The position numbers and the translations under genes were made by a program. Of a DNA stretch of 64,000 bases, positions 17,543 through 26,070 are shown piece by piece. The DNA lies in the NCBI GenBank assembly GCA_023398955.1, contig JAEWRL010000147.1, positions 41,100 through 105,099 of the forward strand. Direction: 5' to 3'. The notes beneath the pieces were generated by a model. The model made no database searches. It had not been told where the DNA came from and was given only the letters and a program-made list of their open reading frames with translations. Position 1 is the stretch's first letter. Each line of letters starts with the position of its first letter. Source of the DNA: Pseudomonadota bacterium. Its GTDB lineage: Bacteria > Myxococcota_A > Polyangia > Polyangiales > Polyangiaceae.

Positions 17543-17854
17543 ATGAGCCGTTTCAAACACCACATTCTCGTCTGCAACAGTTTCAGAACCAAGGGAGAGC
17601 CGCAAGGCATTTGCAACAAGAAGGGCGCTCCAGACCTCATGCAGTACCTCCAAAGCGAGGTCGCCGACCGCGGCCTCGACTGCGCCATTTCTCTGACCGG
17701 CTGCTTCAATATCTGCGAAAAGGGACCAGCGATGGTCATCTATCCAGAGGGCTGGTGGTACGGCAAGATCACCGAGGGGAAGCTCGACGACATCCTCGAT
17801 GCGTTGGAAGAAGGTCAACCCGCCGAGGAGCACCTCCTCCGCCTCCAGGACTGA
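17543..17854 (+). CDS. Thioredoxin-like [2Fe-2S] ferredoxin of the nif type
   Basis: A 103-residue protein with Cys11, Cys24, Cys54 and Cys58 (VCNSFRTKGEPQGIC, then TGCFNIC). This spacing is that of the thioredoxin-fold [2Fe-2S] ferredoxins such as C. pasteurianum 2FeFd and Azotobacter FeSI. The clostridial protein binds the MoFe protein. It lies 57 bases after nifB and 4 bases before nifV, so it belongs to the nif transcript. The job, electron supply or a role in assembly, is inferred from context. GAACGAGG lies upstream of the ATG. Confidence 0.9.
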   Translation: MSRFKHHILVCNSFRTKGEPQGICNKKGAPDLMQYLQSEVADRGLDCAISLTGCFNICEKGPAMVIYPEGWWYGKITEGKLDDILDALEEGQPAEEHLLRLQD

Positions 17855-17858
17855 CACC

Positions 17859-19142
17859 ATGCGAGCGTTGCTACCCGATCCTCCAAGGGGCACCTCGGAG
17901 TGTCCCTTGGAGCGCGAGGCACCGAAGCGCAGAGACTGGTGGCTCGTCGATACGACCCTGCGAGATGGTGAGCAGGCCGCTGGCGTGGTCTTCTCGATCC
18001 AACAACGGCTGGAGATAGCGCTGTCGCTTGCGGAGGCAGGTATCCCGGAGATCGAGTTCGGAACTCCCGCCATGGGCGAGGACGAGCTCACCGCAATGAG
18101 GACCACCGCGGGTCTGCGCCTCGGCTGTCGTCTGACGGCGTGGTGCCGAGCCACGGACTCCGATTTGGAAGCTGCACGCCGCTCGGGCGCGACCGCCGTC
18201 CACCTCTCGGTGCCGGCTTCGGCCCTGCACCGAAAGGTGCTCGGGAAGGACGAAGGGTGGGTGCTCGCGCAATTGTCTCGTTTGGTTCCGCGCGCTCGCG
18301 ACAGTTTCGGGTATGTCTCCGTGGGAGCTCAGGATGCCTCCCGCGCAGACCTCCCTCAGCTGGAGAGGCTGAGCCAGCACGTGGCGGACTTGGGAGCGCA
18401 GCGCCTGCGCCTGGCGGACACCGTAGGGCTGTGGACTCCGCTCGTCGTCGCGAAGACCTTCGCGCACCTGCGCGAAACCGTTCCGGACCTCGACCTCGGT
18501 GTGCATACACACGATGATCTCGGCATGGCAACGGCGAATGCCGTGGCGGCACTTCAAAGCGGTGCCAACTCCGCGGACGTCACGGTCCTCGGCCTCGGAG
18601 AGCGCGCGGGCAATGCTGCCCTCGAAGAGGTCGCCATGGCCGCCATAGCAGCACGATGCGGCAGCGAGAGTGCTCGCACCGGCGTGCTACCCAAGCGGCT
18701 CCCCGAGCTCTGTGCCTTCGTGAGCCAAGCTGCAAGGCTTCCCATTTGGCGACAAAAGGCGATCGTGGGCGAGGGCGTTTTTCGACAGGAGTCCGGTATC
18801 CACGTGAAGGCCATGCTACGTGACCCCAGTGCCTACGAACCGTTTCGACCGGCTCTGTTGGGCCTAGCGCGACCGGCCTTCTCGATTGGCAGACACTCGG
18901 GCTATGCTGCGATCGCCCATGCGCTTCAGGCGCGGGGCATGCGAGTCGATCCGCACGACCGAGACGCATTGGTACGGCGGCTGCGCCGGCGCGCCATGGC
19001 TCTCGGTCGCGCCCTGACCCCCCAGGAACTCGATGACCTGGCAGCGGACCTGCAACACCAAACGGCGCCCGTGCTGCGGCAACGTCGGGTAGTATGCTCG
19101 CCGGAGCGCAGCCTCGCCCAGGTTGTGCCCCCCAGGGCGTAA
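17859..19142 (+). CDS. nifV: Homocitrate synthase NifV
   Basis: A 427-residue aldolase-type acyltransferase. DTTLRDGEQAAGVVFS near 30-45 is the family signature with the metal-binding Asp and active Arg; HTHDDLGMA holds two metal His; ESGIHVKAM and SIGRHSG follow in the C-terminal part. It condenses acetyl-CoA with 2-oxoglutarate to homocitrate, the organic ligand of FeMo-cofactor. The same family includes isopropylmalate synthase, but the nif position supports NifV. The ATG at 17859 follows the ferredoxin stop by 4 bases. It is the last recognisable nif gene here. Confidence 0.92.
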   Translation: MRALLPDPPRGTSECPLEREAPKRRDWWLVDTTLRDGEQAAGVVFSIQQRLEIALSLAEAGIPEIEFGTPAMGEDELTAMRTTAGLRLGCRLTAWCRATDSDLEAARRSGATAVHLSVPASALHRKVLGKDEGWVLAQLSRLVPRARDSFGYVSVGAQDASRADLPQLERLSQHVADLGAQRLRLADTVGLWTPLVVAKTFAHLRETVPDLDLGVHTHDDLGMATANAVAALQSGANSADVTVLGLGERAGNAALEEVAMAAIAARCGSESARTGVLPKRLPELCAFVSQAARLPIWRQKAIVGEGVFRQESGIHVKAMLRDPSAYEPFRPALLGLARPAFSIGRHSGYAAIAHALQARGMRVDPHDRDALVRRLRRRAMALGRALTPQELDDLAADLQHQTAPVLRQRRVVCSPERSLAQVVPPRA

Positions 19143-19177
19143 GTGGCATTCTGACATATCGAGGCCATTTGCCTCAC

Positions 19178-20524
19178 ATGCGAGTACCAACCGCACGCGC
19201 CACGCCGGCACCGCGGGGGGCTCACGACGGGCATGAACTTTGCAGCCCCACCGGCCCTCTCATGCATGGGATTGGCGAGACACTCCATGAGTGTCGGGAC
19301 TGCGGGCTGCTGCAGCGGCTCGGTAGCCCTCCACCGGGCGCGGTGCTCGTTTGTGGGCGCTGTGGCGCGCGGCTTCGTAAGCGGCAAGACGGTACGCGAT
19401 TGCTCGCCATGACCTGTGCCTGCTTGGGCCTTGCGCTCTTCGCCCTGGCGTCCACGCTCCCTCTTTCGACGGTCGTCATGAAGGGCGGCCGCTTTGCGGC
19501 CAGCGACCTCTTCACCGGTCCGAGGCTGTTCCTGGAAACGGGTTGGTGGGAGTTGGCCATTGCCGTCATAGCGACGCTCGTCGTGCTGCCGCTGGTGAAG
19601 TTCACTACGTTCGTTGCGCTCCTGGTCGCCGACAGCCTTGGGTACGTCCCGCACTGGCTACGGCGCGCCTTTGCGGCCGTTCCCGGACTGGCGGGCTGGG
19701 GCATGATTGAAGTGTTCATGCTCGGAGCCATGATCGCGCTCGTTCGTCTGGAAGGGTGGATGCGGGTCGAATACGGTCCCGCACTCTTCGCGCTCGGCGC
19801 TGCCGCTCTCTGCTCGTTGGCCCTGGATCGCTCGATCGATGGCCCGGCGCTCTGGTCACGGATAGCCGCTCCGTCCATCAAGCACACCAGCACGAGGGCG
19901 ATCAGTTGCCTTGGCTGCGGGCTCGTCTCATGGTCGCGCGAGCGCGAACGCTGTCCACGCTGCACGGCGGTGCTCGATCGCCGCAAACCCGATAGCATCC
20001 GTCGAGGCTGGGCCCTCGTCATCGCCGCGATGCTCTTGGCCGTACCCGCCAACATCCTCCCCATCATGAGCGTGTCCAAGCTGGGTGAAGGGGGACCGAA
20101 GACAATCGTCGGCGGCACCATCGAGCTCGTGCAACGCGGCTACTGGCCCCTCGCCATAATCGTCTTCCTGGCGAGCGTACTGGTTCCGTTCCTCAAGCTG
20201 GGTGCCCTTTCGGCGCTGCTCGTCACCACCCAGCGATCCAGCCGCTGGCGCCTCAAGTTCCGCACCCGTCTCTTCCGGGCCGTGGCCACGATCGGCCGCT
20301 GGTCCATGGTGGACATCTTCGCCATGACCATGTTGGTTACATCGGCGCGCTTCAGCTGGGTCGGCAGTGTGCTGCCCGGCCCCGCTGCATCCGCCTTCTG
20401 CGGGGTGGTCCTGCTGACCATGGTGGCTTCCGAGTCCTTCGACCCGAGGCTCATGTGGGATGCTGCCGGCCAGAACGGGACAGATGGCGCGACGCCAGCG
20501 AGAATCGGGGAGCGACGTGGGTGA
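19178..20524 (+). CDS. pqiA: PqiA-like integral membrane protein (paraquat-inducible protein A family)
   Basis: The conserved part has two PqiA repeats, each a zinc-ribbon CxxC pair (HECRDCGLLQ and VCGRCGARL; SCLGCGL and RCPRCTAVLD) followed by about four membrane helices. PqiA is the inner-membrane partner of the MCE protein PqiB in lipid transport across the envelope. I give the ATG at 19178; the ATG at 19262, just before the first ribbon, is equally possible and neither has a strong Shine-Dalgarno. It begins 35-120 bases after nifV on the same strand, so read-through from nif is possible. Its end overlaps pqiB by about 40 bases. Confidence 0.88.
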   Translation: MRVPTARATPAPRGAHDGHELCSPTGPLMHGIGETLHECRDCGLLQRLGSPPPGAVLVCGRCGARLRKRQDGTRLLAMTCACLGLALFALASTLPLSTVVMKGGRFAASDLFTGPRLFLETGWWELAIAVIATLVVLPLVKFTTFVALLVADSLGYVPHWLRRAFAAVPGLAGWGMIEVFMLGAMIALVRLEGWMRVEYGPALFALGAAALCSLALDRSIDGPALWSRIAAPSIKHTSTRAISCLGCGLVSWSRERERCPRCTAVLDRRKPDSIRRGWALVIAAMLLAVPANILPIMSVSKLGEGGPKTIVGGTIELVQRGYWPLAIIVFLASVLVPFLKLGALSALLVTTQRSSRWRLKFRTRLFRAVATIGRWSMVDIFAMTMLVTSARFSWVGSVLPGPAASAFCGVVLLTMVASESFDPRLMWDAAGQNGTDGATPARIGERRG

Positions 20525-22226
20525 CGGTGAGCTGGAGCGACGAAGCGCGGAGGACGCGCCGTCCGCCGAGGTGCGACCTCCAACACGTCTGTCCTTGGTG
20601 TGGCTCGTGCCCACGGCCGCCCTTGCCGTCGTAGCCTACCTCGCGTACACGATTCTCTCCGCTCGCGGCCCCACCATCACCATCACGTTCGAGACGGCGG
20701 AAGGCTTGAACGAGAACCAGACCCAGGTCCGCTATAAGGCAGTAACATTGGGTACCGTAGAAGACATCAGGCTCAGCGACGATGCGTCCCACATCATCGC
20801 CACGGTCGCCATGACCGACCAGGCCGAACCATTCCTCACCGAGAGTGCGCGCTTCTGGGTCGTGCGTCCACGGCTGAGCGGCGGTCTCAGTGCATTTCAG
20901 GCTGGCCTGGAGACCCTCGTGTCGGGTGCTTACGTCGCCATCGATCCGGGACGGGAGCGCGGTGAACCTCAGCGCCACTTCAAGGGCATGGAGAACCCGC
21001 CCAGCGTCCGTTCCGACGAGCCCGGTACGGTCTACTACCTGAAGGCAGATTCGCTCGCCGGGCTCAGCGCCGGAGCCCCCATCTTCCTTGGTGGGGTCGA
21101 AGTTGGGGAGGTGCTGAGCTATGAGCTGGAGGAACGCCGTGAGAACGTCGAGCTCCGCGTCTTCGTTCACGAGCCCTACGATCGGCGCATCGTTCCCGCG
21201 ACGCGGTTCTGGAACACTTCGGGGCTCCGTCTGGCGGCTAGCCCGGAGGGACTTCGCCTGGAGATTCAGTCGGCGCGCTCCCTTCTCTCGGGAGGGATAG
21301 CCTTTCACACACCTCCAGAGGCGGCGAGCTCCCCGCCCGCAGCGCCGGAAGCAACCTTTCAACTGTATGGGAACCGAGCCCTTGCCGAGGTGGGTTTCTA
21401 CAACACGAGCCTTCGCTACGTCAGCTACTTTCAAAGCTCCGTGCACGGCCTGGGCCCCGGTTCCGAGGTCTACATGTTTGGACAAAGAGTCGGCTCTGTT
21501 ACCGAGGTCGAGCTGGGTAGGGATCGGAGGCCTGGACACGACGGCGAGCTTGCCGTCCGCGTCGCCTACGTTCTTCAACCGGACCGGATAGTCACCGAAC
21601 CCGAAAGGCCATTCCTCACGTCAGATGGCTTGCGAGACCTGGTGAGAGACCACACCCGCGTCGTCCTCGAGACGAGCAACTTCATCACGGGGCAGAAGGT
21701 ACTGTCTCTCGAGTACGTCGCCGGGTCGGCCCCGGGAGAGGTTTACGAGGAAGGCGACTCCATCGTGCTCCCAAGCGAGAGCCGCGGCCTCGACGAGATC
21801 CCACAGGCAGTGAGTCAAGTCACGAACGCGATTGCCCGTATTCCATTCGAGGAGATCGGCAGCAATCTGAACCGCACGTTGGCCGCCCTGGAGACCACCG
21901 TCACCAGCCCCGAGTTCAGCGAAGCCATCACGAATCTCAATGGAACGATGGCGGAGGTCCGGGAGCTGGTTCGGGAAGCCAAGGCTGGCCTGGGTCCGGC
22001 GCTAGAACGTCTCCCCCGCGTCGCGCAGAAGCTAGAGCAGGCGGTGGACGGCTTCGACCAAGTCTTGGGACGACAAGGCTACGGCGCACACTCGACGGTA
22101 CAGCGCAACCTCGAGAGCATGATGTTACAGGTGGCCGATGCAGCCCGCAGCGTACGCCTATTGACCGATTACCTCAACCGTCATCCGGAGGCACTCCTGC
22201 GTGGCCGAGGCACGGGAGAACCCTGA
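20484..22226 (+). CDS. pqiB: PqiB-like MCE-domain lipid transport protein
   Basis: About 580 residues: one N-terminal membrane helix (about 38-60), then repeated MCE (MlaD) domains, recognisable from GPTITITFETAEGL, GTVYYLKADSLAGLSAGAPIF and LRYVSYFQSSVHGLGPGSEV, and a long helical C-terminus. MCE rings form a periplasm-spanning channel for phospholipids in the PqiABC system. I chose the ATG at 20484 (GGGA upstream); an in-frame ATG lies at 20460. Overlap with pqiA and a one-base overlap with pqiC indicate one operon. Confidence 0.88.
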   Translation: MARRQRESGSDVGDGELERRSAEDAPSAEVRPPTRLSLVWLVPTAALAVVAYLAYTILSARGPTITITFETAEGLNENQTQVRYKAVTLGTVEDIRLSDDASHIIATVAMTDQAEPFLTESARFWVVRPRLSGGLSAFQAGLETLVSGAYVAIDPGRERGEPQRHFKGMENPPSVRSDEPGTVYYLKADSLAGLSAGAPIFLGGVEVGEVLSYELEERRENVELRVFVHEPYDRRIVPATRFWNTSGLRLAASPEGLRLEIQSARSLLSGGIAFHTPPEAASSPPAAPEATFQLYGNRALAEVGFYNTSLRYVSYFQSSVHGLGPGSEVYMFGQRVGSVTEVELGRDRRPGHDGELAVRVAYVLQPDRIVTEPERPFLTSDGLRDLVRDHTRVVLETSNFITGQKVLSLEYVAGSAPGEVYEEGDSIVLPSESRGLDEIPQAVSQVTNAIARIPFEEIGSNLNRTLAALETTVTSPEFSEAITNLNGTMAEVRELVREAKAGLGPALERLPRVAQKLEQAVDGFDQVLGRQGYGAHSTVQRNLESMMLQVADAARSVRLLTDYLNRHPEALLRGRGTGEP

Positions 22227-22861
22227 TGCAGCGGCCTTGGGCGGGGATATGTCTGGCTCTCATCGCTACCCTGTTGGGCGGCTGTTCCAGGTCGCCTAAT
22301 GCGACGTTCTATGCGCTCTATCCTCGTGAAGGGGCGGTCCTCCCCAGCGAGCCCCTGCAAATCGGGCTGAGGCGGCCCGAGCTCCCCGGCCACCTCGATC
22401 GACCGCAGATCGTCAGGCGGACGGAGCGCTTGCGCCTCGAGTTCTCCTCGGCCGCGCGCTGGGGGTCGCCCCTGGACGACATGATCGCCACGACCCTCAC
22501 GGAAGCCTTGGCGCAGCGGCTTCCCAGGGCCAACGTCTACTCAGATGCGGGCGCCATCTCCTCACCGGCGGACGTGCTGGTCGAGCTCGAAGTGCAACGC
22601 TTCGAGCTACATGGCTCGCGTGTGGAGCTGCACGCGCAGGTGGCGCTCTATTGGCCAGAGCGGGCCGTCCGCGCTACCCTCCACCGCTACGTCCTGAGCC
22701 TGCCCGCGGAGGGCGAAGAAACGCGGTACATCGTCGAGCGCATGAGCGAGCTGCTCGCTCGTCTCTCCGACGCTCTGGCGGAAACAATCGCCGCGGATGC
22801 GGCAGCCCCCGCGGCTCCGCCCCCAGAAGCGTCCCCCCTGGAACCGACTCCACTTCGCTAG
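22226..22861 (+). CDS. pqiC: PqiC-like outer-membrane lipoprotein
   Basis: A 211-residue lipoprotein with signal ALIATLLGGC (Cys20) and the ABC-type transport auxiliary (PqiC/YmbA) fold: ATFYALYP, the long segment with RRTERLRLEFSSAARWGSPLDD, and ADVLVELEVQRFEL. The C-terminus is Pro/Ala-rich. PqiC anchors the PqiB channel at the outer membrane. Its ATG shares the A of the pqiB TGA. Its stop shares a CTAG with the stop of the convergent gene at 22858. Confidence 0.85.
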   Translation: MQRPWAGICLALIATLLGGCSRSPNATFYALYPREGAVLPSEPLQIGLRRPELPGHLDRPQIVRRTERLRLEFSSAARWGSPLDDMIATTLTEALAQRLPRANVYSDAGAISSPADVLVELEVQRFELHGSRVELHAQVALYWPERAVRATLHRYVLSLPAEGEETRYIVERMSELLARLSDALAETIAADAAAPAAPPPEASPLEPTPLR

Positions 22862-23076
22862 GAGCGACGGAGCAGCATCCAACCAAGCAGTGCGGTCGCA
22901 ACGCTGCCCGTCGCGATCCCGCCGATGACCAGCCAGCGCCCCCATGGCACGGGCGACATGGTCGGACGCACCGTGCGCTTCACCTTCTCGACGCGGGCGG
23001 AGAGCTCCTCCGCGATGTCTCCAATGGCCTCACGTCGCTCTCGGATGTCTCTCTCGATGTAGTCCGTGTCCTTCAC
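22858..23076 (-). CDS. DUF3618/YqjD-like small membrane protein
   Basis: A 72-residue protein: amphipathic N-terminal helix (KDTDYIERDIRERREAIGDI), VEKVKRTVRP, then one membrane helix (WLVIGGIATGSVATALLGWM) and an Arg-rich end. I chose the GTG at 23076, which overlaps the stop of the upstream gene as GTGA and has AAGGAGGAA about 6 bases before it; an in-frame ATG at 23097 is an alternative. Such proteins sit in the inner membrane, and the E. coli relative YqjD binds ribosomes; that role here is only an analogy. Confidence 0.75.
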   Translation of the reverse strand: MKDTDYIERDIRERREAIGDIAEELSARVEKVKRTVRPTMSPVPWGRWLVIGGIATGSVATALLGWMLLRRS

Positions 23077-23480
23077 GACGCTTCCTCCTTCAGCCATGCC
23101 CCACCCTCCCTCAGGGTGCGAGTCGTGCGGGGCAGCGGGTTCCCGAGCGCGTGGAGACGCCGCCTGGCGGTCGCCGCAAACGCGGCCGCGACGGCCCCGA
23201 GCACTGCAGCGCACAGAAAGGCTGCGGCCCAGACCGGCATCCAGTTCGCGAGCGCCGCTGTAGCGCCCAAAGCCACACACACCAGGGCCACGGCAGCGGG
23301 AGCTGCTGCTGCTCCGATCCATCCTGCAATCACGCGACTCTGAGCCAGCGCTTCGCGCGTCTCCATCCGCGCCAGGGCTAGCTCGTCCCGAAGCAGGGCC
23401 ACGCTGTGCTCGTTCAGTTCACGCATCAACTCGGATATCGACTGCTCGCTATGATCGTGTGGTTGGCTGACCTTGTCCAT
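23073..23480 (-). CDS. YqjE / phage-holin-superfamily-III-like membrane protein
   Basis: A 135-residue protein from the ATG at 23480: a charged N-terminal helix (SISELMRELNEHSVALLRDE) and two membrane helices (about 55-105, AAAAPAAVALVCVALGATAAL and WAAAFLCAAVLGAVAAAFAA). This is the layout of the YqjE family, usually encoded next to YqjD-like genes as here. Despite the family name it need not be a phage protein. It is divergent from the PfpI gene. Confidence 0.75.
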   Translation of the reverse strand: MDKVSQPHDHSEQSISELMRELNEHSVALLRDELALARMETREALAQSRVIAGWIGAAAAPAAVALVCVALGATAALANWMPVWAAAFLCAAVLGAVAAAFAATARRRLHALGNPLPRTTRTLREGGAWLKEEAS

Positions 23481-23692
23481 ATCTATTGGGCATGCACAGG
23501 GAATGCCGAAGGTTGATGGCGACGGGCTCCGGTCCGGCCGCGCCGACCACCGGCGACAAGCCGCCCGTAGCGGACAGCCACAGTGAGGCGCCTGCGCGAA
23601 GCCACATGGCGCTTCCTTATCTTCAGCAGTTGTATGGCGAGACTGAATCCATGGCACCGACCGTGCAAGGCGGCTCCGGGCAGAGGTCACAA

Positions 23693-24202
23693 ATGGCAAA
23701 AGTAGCAATGATCGTTGGACCCGAATACGAAGACAACGAGGTCCGAGTTCCTTTGGAACGTCTGAAACAGGCGGGGCACCACGTGGTTCTGCTCGGGACC
23801 GTCGCTGGAACGACGGTACGCGGGAAGCGGGGACGAGACGAAGTAGTGGTCGACGCCGCCACTGGGGACGTCGACCCCAGTGAGTTCGACGCGATGGTCA
23901 TTCCTGGAGGCCACTCCCCTGACAACATTCGCACGAACACTGAAGTGGTGCAGTTCGTTCGGGATTTTGTGCGCTCGGGTAAGCCGATCGCGGCAGTCTG
24001 CCACGGGCCGCAGCTTCTGATCGAGGCAGACGCGGTGCGGGGGAAGACGATGACATCCTGGCCGTCCGTGAAGAAGGATCTTCAGAACGCTGGCGCGACC
24101 TGGCTGGACCGTGAGGTCGTCGTAGACGGCGCCTTCATCACGTCGCGGAAGCCGGATGACTTGGACGCTTTCTCGAGAACCCTGCTTTCGGCGCTGCCGT
24201 GA
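23693..24202 (+). CDS. DJ-1/PfpI family protein
   Basis: A 169-residue single-domain protein. The nucleophile elbow AAVCHGPQLL holds the reactive Cys; the preceding MVIPGGHSPDNIR and a Glu early in the chain fit the PfpI subgroup of glyoxalase III/deglycase or stress proteins. It is close to the general-stress YhbO/PfpI type in length. The frame is open for 69 codons upstream, but the ATG at 23693 with GAGG ahead starts the conserved part. It heads a + strand run with the ThDP enzyme (73 bases on). Confidence 0.88.
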   Translation: MAKVAMIVGPEYEDNEVRVPLERLKQAGHHVVLLGTVAGTTVRGKRGRDEVVVDAATGDVDPSEFDAMVIPGGHSPDNIRTNTEVVQFVRDFVRSGKPIAAVCHGPQLLIEADAVRGKTMTSWPSVKKDLQNAGATWLDREVVVDGAFITSRKPDDLDAFSRTLLSALP

Positions 24203-24275
24203 AGACGGGGAGGACCGGCGCCGCACGGCCCTCGATACACGATTCAACGGATCAAAGTACAACGAAGGAACGAAC

Positions 24276-26057
24276 ATGAGTGCTACGGTAGCGGATTGTG
24301 TTGTGGAAAGACTGATCGCCTGGGGAATCAACCGCATCTACGGGTATCCCGGGGACGGTATCAACGGGTTTCTCGGCGCTCTGGATCGAGCCGAAGATCA
24401 GATGCGCTTCATCCAGACACGCCATGAGGAGACCTCCGCTTTCATGGCGTGTGCGCATGCGAAGTTTACTGGGAGTGTTGGCGTCTGCTTGGCGACCTCG
24501 GGCCCCGGAGCGATCCACCTCCTCAACGGTCTCTATGACGCGAAGCTTGACCATACACCTGTCGTCGCTATCGTAGGTCAGCAAGCTTCTACGGCGCTCG
24601 GCACTGACTTTCAGCAAGAGGTGGATCTGATCTCGCTCTTCAAGGACGTGGCTCACCACTACGTCCACATGTGCAGTCACCCCGCTGCAGCGCGTCACCT
24701 GGTGGACCGCGCCATTCGCATCGCACAGGCAGAGCGCGACGTCACCTGCATCATCTTTCCCCAGGACATCCAAGAGATGGATGCCGTGCCTTCCCCCCCA
24801 CGCACCCATGGAACGACCTTCACGGGCATCGGCTACTCGGCGCCCCGCATCGTTCCGGTGGAGGCAGACCTCAAGCAGGCCGCCAAGGTCCTCAACGAAG
24901 GCAAGAAGGTTGCCATTCTGGCCGGTGCGGGCGCCCTTGGTGCTCACGACGAGCTCGTCGAGGTCGCGGACCTGCTGGGAGCGGGCGTTGCAAAGGCGTT
25001 GCTCGGCAAAGCGGTGCTCCCGGACGACCTGCCCTTCGTCACCGGATCCATCGGCCTGTTAGGGACACGGCCGAGCTATGAGCTGATGAACGACTGCGAC
25101 ACCCTGCTCATGGTTGGCACGAGCTTCCCCTACTCCGAGTGGCTACCGAAGGAGGGCGCCGCGCGCGGCGTCCAGATCGACGTCAATCCACGGATGCTGG
25201 GCCTTCGTTTCCCTACCGAGGTGAACCTTTGCGGTGACGCGGGGTACACGCTCAAGGCGCTCGCACCGCTCCTCGAGCGCAAGCAGGATCGGAGCTGGCG
25301 CACGACGGTCGAGAAAACGGTGGCGAGCTGGTGGAAGGTGCTGGAGGAGCGCGCCATGACGGAGGCCAACCCGATCAACCCGCAAAGGGTGTTCTGGGAG
25401 ATGTCGCCCCTGTTGCCGGATCGGGCGATCCTCACCTGCGACTCCGGCTCCGCCGCCAACTGGTGGGCGCGGGATCTGAAGGTTCGCCCTGGGATGATGG
25501 CGTCGCTCTCAGGGGGTCTGGCGACAATGGGTCCCGGGCTGCCCTATGCGGCTGCCGCCAAGTTCTGCCATCCGGACAGGCCGGTGGTAGCCTGCGTCGG
25601 GGATGGTGCCATGCAGATGAACGGCATCAATGTCCTCATCACCCTCGCGCGTCACTATGAGGAATGGGAGAATCGCAGCCTCGTCATTCTCGTCCTCAAC
25701 AACGAGGATCTCAACCAAGTGACCTGGGAGCAGCGCGTCATGGGCGGCGATCCGAAGTTTCAGGCATCGCAGTCACTGCCGAACTTCCCCTATGCGCAGT
25801 ATGCGGAGATGCTCGGGCTCAAGGGCATCGTCCTGAAGAAGCCGGAGGACATCCAGGCAGGTCTTCGCGAAGCCTTCGCCGCCGACCGCCCCGTCGTGGT
25901 CGAAGCCTACACGGACCCGAACGTGCCACCGCTGCCCCCCCACATCAAGTTCGAGCAAGCCCGGATGTACTGGAAGGCGCTGCTCAAGGGGGAACCCAAC
26001 AGGTGGGACATCGTCAAACAGTCGATCAAAGAGATGATCCCAGGCTTCAAGCACTGA
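24276..26057 (+). CDS. Thiamine-diphosphate enzyme, pyruvate oxidase-like
   Basis: A 593-residue protein with the three domains of the acetolactate synthase/pyruvate oxidase family: Pyr domain (GYPGDGINGFLGALD, catalytic Glu in RHEETSAFMA), central domain and PP domain with the ThDP-binding GDGAMQMNGINVL to NNEDLNQ. It resembles the pyruvate oxidase-like thiamine-dependent enzymes that use FAD, but the exact substrate cannot be read from sequence. ATG 24276 has AAGGAA upstream. It ends 13 bases before an enolase-superfamily gene, implying one operon. Confidence 0.85.
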   Translation: MSATVADCVVERLIAWGINRIYGYPGDGINGFLGALDRAEDQMRFIQTRHEETSAFMACAHAKFTGSVGVCLATSGPGAIHLLNGLYDAKLDHTPVVAIVGQQASTALGTDFQQEVDLISLFKDVAHHYVHMCSHPAAARHLVDRAIRIAQAERDVTCIIFPQDIQEMDAVPSPPRTHGTTFTGIGYSAPRIVPVEADLKQAAKVLNEGKKVAILAGAGALGAHDELVEVADLLGAGVAKALLGKAVLPDDLPFVTGSIGLLGTRPSYELMNDCDTLLMVGTSFPYSEWLPKEGAARGVQIDVNPRMLGLRFPTEVNLCGDAGYTLKALAPLLERKQDRSWRTTVEKTVASWWKVLEERAMTEANPINPQRVFWEMSPLLPDRAILTCDSGSAANWWARDLKVRPGMMASLSGGLATMGPGLPYAAAAKFCHPDRPVVACVGDGAMQMNGINVLITLARHYEEWENRSLVILVLNNEDLNQVTWEQRVMGGDPKFQASQSLPNFPYAQYAEMLGLKGIVLKKPEDIQAGLREAFAADRPVVVEAYTDPNVPPLPPHIKFEQARMYWKALLKGEPNRWDIVKQSIKEMIPGFKH

Positions 26058-26070
26058 CAGCAAGGGCGCT

